A stretch of 11,723 nucleotides of DNA from JAPWJZ01 sp035626855 (GTDB lineage Bacteria > Pseudomonadota > Alphaproteobacteria > Micavibrionales > UBA2020): positions 1 through 11,723 of the forward strand of contig DASPMW010000197.1 of NCBI GenBank assembly GCA_035626855.1. Direction: 5' to 3'. Under the pieces are notes generated by a model. That model saw only the letters and a program-made list of their open reading frames with translations. It was not told where the DNA came from and searched no databases. Below, piece after piece: positions 6,017-11,723 of the stretch (position 1 is its first letter; each line of letters starts with the position of its first letter). Made by a program: the position numbers and the translations under genes.

Positions 6017-6715
6017 ATGCCCGCCAAGACTTTCAAGCTTCGCCCCGTGCCTGCCATTGTGACCGCCCTGATGGTTGTGGTCATGCTCGCGCTCGGCTTC
6101 TGGCAGCTCGAGCGGCTGCAGGCCAAAACCGAGCTGTTGGCGCGCCTCGACAGCCGGATGTCGGCCGCAGCCGCCCCGCTGCCGGAGCAGATCGACCTCA
6201 ACGACTGGGAATACCGCCATGTGACGCTCGCCGGGCAGTACCTCTACGAACAGGAATTCAAGGTGGGCCCGCGCGTGCAGGACGGCGCGCAGGGCTATCA
6301 CCTGTTGACCCCTTTCCGCCGCGTGTCGGGCGGCACGATTCTGATCAATCGTGGTTTCGTGCCCGATGCCCGCAGTACGGCGCTCGAGCGCCCGCAAGGT
6401 ATCGTGCAGGTCGAGGGTTACGTGCAAAAGCCCGGCAAGGGCAGCTTCACCCCCGCCAATAACGCGGCGAAAAACCAATGGTACTGGATCGACACGGCGG
6501 CAATGCTGCCGGGCGCGCCGGATTATATCGTAACCGCGGTCGCCTCTAACCCCGGTGTTTATCCTGCCGGCGGCGCCCTGCGCGTCGATATCCCGAACGA
6601 CCACAAACACTACGCGATTTTCTGGTTCGGCATGGCCTTCGTCATGCTGGTGATCTTCGTCCTGGCCAGCCGCCAACCGGCCGTCAAACTGGAGCAGCAG
6701 AATGCAGGCGTATAA
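6017..6715 (+). CDS. surf1: SURF1 family cytochrome c oxidase assembly protein
   Basis: Inner-membrane assembly factor for aa3 oxidase; bacterial Surf1 proteins bind heme A and help place it in subunit I. The 232 residues show the family plan: an N-terminal helix at about 12-29 running into LGFWQLERLQAK, a periplasmic domain with WEYRHVTLAGQY, GYHLLTPFRR and ILINRGFVP, and a C-terminal helix after the conserved IPNDHKHYAIFWFGMAFVML. AAGGA at 6001-6005 lies 11 bases before the ATG, which is rather far, but no other start fits the helix. It is separated from the oxidase genes by about 1.1 kb with an oppositely oriented gene pair, and overlaps the following carboxypeptidase gene by 14 bases. Confidence 0.95.
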   Translation: MPAKTFKLRPVPAIVTALMVVVMLALGFWQLERLQAKTELLARLDSRMSAAAAPLPEQIDLNDWEYRHVTLAGQYLYEQEFKVGPRVQDGAQGYHLLTPFRRVSGGTILINRGFVPDARSTALERPQGIVQVEGYVQKPGKGSFTPANNAAKNQWYWIDTAAMLPGAPDYIVTAVASNPGVYPAGGALRVDIPNDHKHYAIFWFGMAFVMLVIFVLASRQPAVKLEQQNAGV

Positions 6716-8240
6716 AGACCTCGAGGACCGCTTTTCGAAAATCATGACGCTGCGCCAGATCGACAGCGTGCTCGACTGGGACAAAGCGGTGCTAATGCCG
6801 GAAAAAGGCGTCAACCAGCGCGCCAGGCAGGTTGAAGTGCTGGGCGTGATGATCCACGAGCTCGCGACTGACCCCGCGATCGGCGACTGGCTCGGCAAGG
6901 TCAACACCCAGGAACTCGACGAATGGCAGCGCGCCAATCTCGACGTCATGCAGTGGCAGTATACGCATGCGACCGCGCTGCCGGCGCAGCTCGTCGCGAA
7001 GAAGATGAATCAGGAAACCAAGACCGAAGTCATCTGGCGCCACGCCCGCGCCGAAAGCAATTTCAAGCTTGTGCAGGACGAACTCGCGCGCCTCCTCGAC
7101 ATCGTGCGCGAGCAGGCGGAGGTAAAGGGCAAGGCGCTTGGCAAGAAGCCCTATGACGCGCTGATGGACCCTTACGCGCCGCATATGTCGAGCGCGGAAG
7201 TGGACGCGATCTTCGACGATGTCGCGACGTTCATCCCCGGCTTTCTCGACCAAGTGCTGGAAAAACAAAAAGAGCCGCTGCCGCTGAAGGGACCCTTCGC
7301 CGTCGAAACGCAGGAGAGACTCGCACAGCAGCTTTGCGAAGCGCTCGGCTTTGAAAAAAGCTGGGGCCGGCTCGATACCTCGACCCATCCGTTCTCTACC
7401 GGAATCGGCGACGATGTGCGCATCACAACGCGCTACAATACCGAGAGCTTCATCAACGCGCTGCAGGCGGTCGCGCATGAAGCGGGGCATGGCTTCTATG
7501 ACCGCTTCACGCCGCGCGAATGGCAGCACCAGCCCGTCGGCGCGAGCCAGAACATGGGCATGGCGATCCATGAATCGCAAAGTCTATCACTCGACATGCA
7601 GCTCGCCCGCAGCCGCGAATACTGGCAGTGGTTCACGCCAATCATTCAAAAGGCATTCAACGGGCAGGGCCCCGAATGGGACGCCGAAAACGTCTATCGC
7701 CACGCAATCAAGGTGGAGCGCGGCTTTATCCGCGTCGAGGCCGACGAAGTAACCTATCCTGCGCATGTCATCATGCGCTACCGCCTTGAGAAGGCGATGG
7801 TCGACGGTTCGCTCGACGTCAAGGACCTGCCCGAAGCCTGGAACGAGAGGTTCAAATCGCTGCTCGGCGTCACGCCGCCCGACGACCGACGCGGCTGCCT
7901 GCAGGACATCCACTGGTATTTCGGCGCCTTCGGATATTTCCCCGCCTATGCGCTCGGCGCCTTCACGGCGGCCCAGCTCGCGGATACGATGAAGAAAGAC
8001 CTGCCCAACGTGATGGAGGATGTGTCGCGCGGCCATTTCGCGCCCTTCACCGGCTGGCTGCGCGAAAACGTGCAGTCGAAGGGCTGCCTCTATAAACCGC
8101 AGGAGCTTGTGGAAAAAGTGACGGGGCAGAAAATGACCACGCATTTCTACAAAAAGCACCTGACCGAACGCTATCTTGAAAAATCATACGAGGGCACATG
8201 CTCAGCTACGTCAGCACCCGGGGAAAAGCGCCGCGCTTAG
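6702..8240 (+). CDS. Carboxypeptidase Taq, M32 family metallocarboxypeptidase
   Basis: Cytoplasmic metal-dependent carboxypeptidase that removes C-terminal residues from peptides. The 512 residues match the M32 family. The active-site motif is HEAGHGFYD with His259, Glu260 and His263; Glu291 in AIHESQS is the expected third metal ligand. Other family signatures are the N-terminal MTLRQIDSVLDWDKAVLMP, the DVRITTRYN segment, VEADEVTYPAHVIMRYRLE and DIHWYFGAFGYFPAYALGAF. There is no signal peptide. The ATG lies inside the end of surf1 with GGAG at 6691-6694, seven bases upstream. The 3' end runs 43 bases into thrC, adding a Ser/Ala/Lys/Arg-rich tail (residues ~499-512) after the usual HLTERYLEKSYEG end, so the overlap probably arose by loss of an earlier stop. 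Placement between surf1 and thrC is likely a lineage-specific insertion. Confidence 0.95.
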   Translation: MQAYKDLEDRFSKIMTLRQIDSVLDWDKAVLMPEKGVNQRARQVEVLGVMIHELATDPAIGDWLGKVNTQELDEWQRANLDVMQWQYTHATALPAQLVAKKMNQETKTEVIWRHARAESNFKLVQDELARLLDIVREQAEVKGKALGKKPYDALMDPYAPHMSSAEVDAIFDDVATFIPGFLDQVLEKQKEPLPLKGPFAVETQERLAQQLCEALGFEKSWGRLDTSTHPFSTGIGDDVRITTRYNTESFINALQAVAHEAGHGFYDRFTPREWQHQPVGASQNMGMAIHESQSLSLDMQLARSREYWQWFTPIIQKAFNGQGPEWDAENVYRHAIKVERGFIRVEADEVTYPAHVIMRYRLEKAMVDGSLDVKDLPEAWNERFKSLLGVTPPDDRRGCLQDIHWYFGAFGYFPAYALGAFTAAQLADTMKKDLPNVMEDVSRGHFAPFTGWLRENVQSKGCLYKPQELVEKVTGQKMTTHFYKKHLTERYLEKSYEGTCSATSAPGEKRRA

Positions 8241-9610
8241 GCTTTGCGGGCGCGACGCTTGCGGGGCTCGCGACGGATGGCGGGCTTTACGTGCCGGAAT
8301 CCTGCCCCAAGCTTTCCGAAGCCGAAATCGGCAACATGAACAGCCAGAAATACCTGGAGGTCGCATGGCGCGTGATCCTGCCCTTTGTCAGCGACGATCT
8401 GCCCTCCGAAAAACTGATCGAGCTGCTGCGCGCGGCCTATAAGGGGTTCAGCAACAAGGAAATCGCGCCGCTCCGCAAGCTGGATGAAAATTTCCATGTG
8501 CTCGAGCTGTTCCACGGGCCGACGCTCGCCTTCAAGGATGTCGCGCTGCAGTTCCTCGGCCAGATATTCAGCTATTTCCTTGAGCAGAAAAAGCTGCGCA
8601 CGACCATCGTCGGCGCGACTTCGGGCGATACGGGTTCCGCCGCGATCGAGGCGTTCCGCGGCAAGAGCAATGTCGATATCTTCATCCTCCATCCGCATAA
8701 CCGCGTGTCGGAGGTGCAGCGCCGCCAGATGACGACGGTGACGGACAGCAATGTTCACAACATCGCAATCGAGGGCAGCTTCGACGACTGCCAGGACCTC
8801 GTGAAGGCGATGTTCAACGACATGAAGTTCCGCAACGAGGTGCAGCTCTCCGCGGTCAATTCGATCAACTGGGCGCGCATCCTGGCGCAGGTCGTCTATT
8901 ACGTCTATGCCGGCGCGCGCCTGTTTCACGAAACGGACCGCAAGGTTGTTTTTTCCGTGCCGACCGGCAATTTCGGCAACGTCTATGCCGGCTATATCGC
9001 CCATTCCATGGGGTTGCCGATCGAGCGGCTGCTGGTCGCGACCAATCGCAACGACATCCTCCACCGCTTCTTCACGACAGGCCGCATGAAGATGGAGCCG
9101 TCGGTTGCGAGCCTCAGCCCCAGCATGGACATCCAGGTCTCTTCCAATTTCGAGCGGCTGCTGTTCGACCTGTTCGGCCGTCACGGCGATGCCGTCAACC
9201 AGACGATGGAGCATTTCCGCAAACCCGCCGCCTATCATCTCGAGGAACCCGCGATGAAGCCCGTGCGCGAGCTGTTCGCCTCCGGCGCCGTCAGCGACGA
9301 GAACACGCTGAAGACCATCCGCGACATTCATGAAAAATACGGCTATGTCGTCGATCCGCATACGGCAATCGGCCTCGCTATCGCGCAGAAATACCGCGAT
9401 GCCTATCAGGACAGCGTGATCGTCTCGCTTGCAACCGCGCATCCTGCGAAATTCCCGGACGCGGTGAACCAGGCAATCGGTGTCACGCCGGAACTGCCGC
9501 CGCATCTGGCCGACCTCATGACGCGCGACGAAAAATTCACGGTGCTGCCGAAGGACCTCGGCTGGGTGCAGAACTTCGTGCGGCAGGGCGTGAAGGGGAA
9601 GCTCGGATGA
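8198..9610 (+). CDS. thrC: Threonine synthase
   Basis: PLP-dependent (fold type II) enzyme that converts O-phospho-L-homoserine to L-threonine and phosphate, the last step of threonine synthesis, in the cytoplasm. The N-terminus MLSYVSTRGKAPRLGFAGA followed by GGLYVPE is the standard family start and fixes the ATG despite the overlap with the upstream gene. The PLP lysine is Lys113 in PTLAFKDVALQF; the cofactor phosphate loop is GATSGDTGSAA starting at residue 139; PTGNFGNVYAGY is also typical. The 470-residue length agrees with the long bacterial/fungal form. GAGG at 8190-8193 is only four bases from the ATG, so reinitiation from the overlapping carboxypeptidase gene probably matters. It overlaps pyrD by ATGA. 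Confidence 0.97.
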   Translation: MLSYVSTRGKAPRLGFAGATLAGLATDGGLYVPESCPKLSEAEIGNMNSQKYLEVAWRVILPFVSDDLPSEKLIELLRAAYKGFSNKEIAPLRKLDENFHVLELFHGPTLAFKDVALQFLGQIFSYFLEQKKLRTTIVGATSGDTGSAAIEAFRGKSNVDIFILHPHNRVSEVQRRQMTTVTDSNVHNIAIEGSFDDCQDLVKAMFNDMKFRNEVQLSAVNSINWARILAQVVYYVYAGARLFHETDRKVVFSVPTGNFGNVYAGYIAHSMGLPIERLLVATNRNDILHRFFTTGRMKMEPSVASLSPSMDIQVSSNFERLLFDLFGRHGDAVNQTMEHFRKPAAYHLEEPAMKPVRELFASGAVSDENTLKTIRDIHEKYGYVVDPHTAIGLAIAQKYRDAYQDSVIVSLATAHPAKFPDAVNQAIGVTPELPPHLADLMTRDEKFTVLPKDLGWVQNFVRQGVKGKLG

Positions 9611-10692
9611 GCCTTTACGCTGTCGCACGCCCGCTGCTCATGCGCATGGATCCCGAAAACGCGCACCGGTTTACCATCCGCCTGTTGAGGGCCGGTTTCG
9701 GCCCGCACCAGACGGTCGATAACCCTGCGCTGTTCGTGAATTTATGGGGCAGGGAATTCCGCAACCCGCTCGGCATGGCGGCAGGCTTCGACAAGGATGC
9801 GGAGGTGATCGCGCCGCTGTTCAACATGGGCTTCGGTTTCGTCGAGACGGGGACGGTCACGCCCGTCGCGCAGGAGGGCAACCCGCGTCCCCGCATCTTC
9901 CGCGACGCTGCCAGCAAATCGGTGATCAACCGCATGGGCTTCCCGGGGCGCGGCCTTGCGCATTTCTGGGAGAATATCGGCGTCTACCGCGCGAAATACC
10001 GCGGCATCCAGGGCATCCTCGGCGTCAATATCGGCATCAACAAGGAAGCGGCCTCGCCCTATAGCGACTATCGTCACTGCATCGAGCAGCTCGCCGAATT
10101 CGCCGATTACATCACAATCAACGTCTCCTCGCCCAACACGGCAGGCCTGCGGAATTTGCAGGGCGCAAGCGAGCTTGACAAGCTGCTCGGCGGCCTGGTT
10201 GCCGTGCGCGACAGCGGCGCGCGGCGCCCGCCGCTGCTGCTCAAGGTCGCGCCGGATCTAGATGCCGGCCAGCGCGCCGATATCGCCGAACTTTTGCAGA
10301 AGCATTATATCGACGGGTTGATCGTCGGCAACACCACCGTTTCGCGACCGGATAAGCTCGATAAAAAACTCGTCGATGAAAAGGGCGGGTTGAGCGGCCA
10401 GCTGCTGCGCGACCTCGCGACCGAACGGGTTGCCGATTTCTACCGCCTGACGGGCGGGCGGCTGCCGATCATCGGGGCGGGGGGCGTCGCCTCCGCCGCC
10501 GATGCCTATGCGAAGATCCGGGCCGGCGCGACGCTGGTGCAGGTCTATACCGGGATGATCTATGAAGGACCGCAATTGGTGCCCGATATCCTGAATGGCC
10601 TTGTCGCGCTGTTGCAGAAAGACGGCTTCAGCAATATTTCCCAGGCGGTCGGGCTCGACGCCGGCAAGCCTGCCCAGACGCAGGCAGCCTGA
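9607..10692 (+). CDS. pyrD: Dihydroorotate dehydrogenase (quinone), class 2
   Basis: FMN flavoprotein that oxidises dihydroorotate to orotate in pyrimidine synthesis and passes electrons to membrane quinone. The class 2 assignment rests on the N-terminal membrane/quinone-binding segment (SLYAVARPLLMRMDPENAHR) and the catalytic serine Ser175 in NVSSPNTAGLR; Asn172 and Asn177 of this motif fall at the same numbers as in the E. coli enzyme. Other visible features are Lys63 in AAGFDKDAE, Asn108 in INRMGF, GNTTVSRP, GGLSGQLL and the FMN phosphate site IIGAGGV...GATLVQVYTG. After INRMGF the usual Asn-Asn (or Asn-Ser) is Pro113-Gly114. AAGGGG at 9593-9598 is a good ribosome binding site and the ATG overlaps the thrC stop. 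The 361-residue length is normal, with a short polar tail. Confidence 0.97.
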   Translation: MSLYAVARPLLMRMDPENAHRFTIRLLRAGFGPHQTVDNPALFVNLWGREFRNPLGMAAGFDKDAEVIAPLFNMGFGFVETGTVTPVAQEGNPRPRIFRDAASKSVINRMGFPGRGLAHFWENIGVYRAKYRGIQGILGVNIGINKEAASPYSDYRHCIEQLAEFADYITINVSSPNTAGLRNLQGASELDKLLGGLVAVRDSGARRPPLLLKVAPDLDAGQRADIAELLQKHYIDGLIVGNTTVSRPDKLDKKLVDEKGGLSGQLLRDLATERVADFYRLTGGRLPIIGAGGVASAADAYAKIRAGATLVQVYTGMIYEGPQLVPDILNGLVALLQKDGFSNISQAVGLDAGKPAQTQAA

Positions 10693-10698
10693 CCGCGC

Positions 10699-11723
10699 AT
10701 GGAACCGCAGGCACAGGACGATAACGTGATCGAGCTCGGCCCGCGCCTCACGCTGCCGCGGCAGGCGGCGGGATTCGCAGCGCTGAAGCCGCATTTGACC
10801 TTTCGCAATGTCGTGATCGCGCTTGGGCTTGCGACCTTCCTCATTTTCCTCGGCTCCGCCGTCAATGCGCGCATCGCCTTCCTGTTCGCGGCGCTGCTGG
10901 GCCTTGCGGCGCTGGGCGCGGTCGAAATGTTCTCGCGGCGCAAATGGGAAGGACATGTCGCCGATCAGATGCGCCGGATGAGCCAGGATTACGAGCGCCT
11001 CGTGCGGGAAACGGCGCGCAACCGCAACGACCTCGTCACGCTAAAGAAAAGCCTCGCCGATGCAGGGGCCGCGGCGCGCGGCCTCGGGCGCGCGCAGCCG
11101 GCGGGCGGCGGTATCGAGCAGCGCATGCTGAAATCGCTTGCCGACCAGCTCTCGCGGCTGGGGGATGAGGCGGTCAATGACGCGCCGCTCGATCTCGGCG
11201 CGCTCGAGGCCGCGCTGCCCGACCAGCCGGGCGCAATCGTCAAAAACCTCAGCGACGAGCAGGTGCTCGCGCTCGTGCGCGCGGCCGTGCGCCAGGACCG
11301 CATCGACCTGTTCATGCAGCCCATCGTCAATCTGCCGCAGCGGAAATTGCGCTTCTTCGAAACCTTCTCCCGCATCCGCATCAAGCCGAAAGTGTACCTT
11401 GCAGCGGAGCGGTATATCGAGGTTGCGATACGCCAGGATCTCGCGCCCTCCATCGACAACCTGCTGCTGCTCCGCAGCCTGCAGCGCATCCGCGATACGT
11501 CGGACGACGAGCACGCGTTTTTCTGCAACGTCACGAGCATCACGCTCAACGACCCCAAATTCATGGGTGACCTGGTCGAATTCATCGCCCAGAACCGCGA
11601 GCTCGCCCCGCGCATCGTCTTCGAGCTCGGCCAGCGCGACCTCGCCGCGATGAGCGCGGATACGCTCCCCGTGCTCGACGGCCTCTCGCGCCTCGGCTGC
11701 CGCTTCTCGATGGACCAGGTGAA
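10699..11723 (+). CDS. Membrane-anchored coiled-coil protein with degenerate EAL domain, TipF-like (3' end outside the window)
   Basis: The frame opens 6 bases after pyrD and stays open for 341 codons to the window edge. Order of parts: a polar start; two helices at about 36-54 and 57-77 with a very short loop; a charged, probably coiled-coil stretch at about 83-125; a linker; and an EAL-type fold from about 186 (ALVRAAVRQDRIDLFMQPIVNL). In place of EAL it has Glu221-Thr-Phe (FFETFSRIR). Asn277 (CNVTS) and Glu309 (FELGQRD) match conserved EAL positions, but the DDFG site reads MDQV, so the second metal-binding Asp is replaced by Gln340. Active c-di-GMP hydrolysis is therefore unlikely; a c-di-GMP-binding or scaffold role is more likely. 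Two helices, coiled coil and degenerate EAL match Caulobacter TipF, a c-di-GMP receptor for flagellum assembly. No strong SD is visible; coupling to pyrD is likely. Confidence 0.82.
   Translation, partial: MEPQAQDDNVIELGPRLTLPRQAAGFAALKPHLTFRNVVIALGLATFLIFLGSAVNARIAFLFAALLGLAALGAVEMFSRRKWEGHVADQMRRMSQDYERLVRETARNRNDLVTLKKSLADAGAAARGLGRAQPAGGGIEQRMLKSLADQLSRLGDEAVNDAPLDLGALEAALPDQPGAIVKNLSDEQVLALVRAAVRQDRIDLFMQPIVNLPQRKLRFFETFSRIRIKPKVYLAAERYIEVAIRQDLAPSIDNLLLLRSLQRIRDTSDDEHAFFCNVTSITLNDPKFMGDLVEFIAQNRELAPRIVFELGQRDLAAMSADTLPVLDGLSRLGCRFSMDQV

Noticed and set aside
5620..6201. Minus-strand frame covering the divergent region and surf1 start
   Set aside because: It overlaps both the HExxH gene and surf1 in other frames and shows no domain; it would leave no start region for two well-supported genes.
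8237..9628. Long (463-codon) open frame on the minus strand opposite thrC
   Set aside because: It is a codon-bias shadow of a high-GC gene: its product is rich in Arg, His, Asp and Glu with no recognisable motif, and thrC on the other strand is unmistakable.
1..11723. CRISPR arrays, tRNA or rRNA genes, insertion sequences, riboswitches
   Set aside because: I looked for spaced direct repeats, cloverleaf-like segments, transposase motifs and terminal inverted repeats on both strands and saw none.

Overview
The window carries the aa3-type cytochrome c oxidase (complex IV) locus of a high-GC bacterium, very probably an alphaproteobacterium. The evidence is the gene order coxB-ctaD-ctaB-small CoxF-like ORF-ctaG-coxC, the histidine-rich start of subunit I, a Vgr-related metallopeptidase of the kind annotated in alphaproteobacteria, and a TipF-like degenerate EAL protein. 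I cannot resolve the order or genus from sequence alone.

Layout. (1) Positions 1-4935, plus strand: the truncated 3' part of coxB, then ctaD, ctaB (heme O synthase), a 39-residue CoxF-like membrane peptide, ctaG (Cox11-type copper chaperone) and coxC. The genes are packed with overlaps or gaps of 16 bases or less, so this is one transcription unit covering the three core subunits, heme A precursor synthesis and CuB insertion. (2) A strong intrinsic terminator at 4960-4993 closes that unit. (3) Positions 5048-5918, minus strand: a Vgr-related HExxH protein followed by a small AT-richer membrane protein of unknown function that starts with TTG. This pair breaks up the usual coxC-(DUF983)-surf1 order. 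(4) Positions 6017-10692, plus strand: surf1 (complex IV assembly), an M32 carboxypeptidase, thrC (threonine synthase) and pyrD (class 2 dihydroorotate dehydrogenase). Their coding ends overlap by 14, 43 and 4 bases, so they are almost certainly co-transcribed and translationally coupled. (5) From 10699 to the window end: a membrane-anchored protein with a coiled coil and a degenerate EAL domain, cut off by the window edge.

The oxidase genes work together: CtaB makes heme O, CtaG and Surf1 help metallate and assemble the catalytic subunit, and CoxB, CtaD and CoxC form the enzyme core. PyrD class 2 gives electrons to the same quinone pool that feeds the respiratory chain. ThrC and the carboxypeptidase are housekeeping functions with no evident link to the oxidase.

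I found no tRNA, rRNA, CRISPR array, insertion sequence or phage gene. The window is mostly ordinary core genome. The accessory-looking part is the minus-strand pair at 5048-5918, and I see no convincing evidence of a wholly new system.
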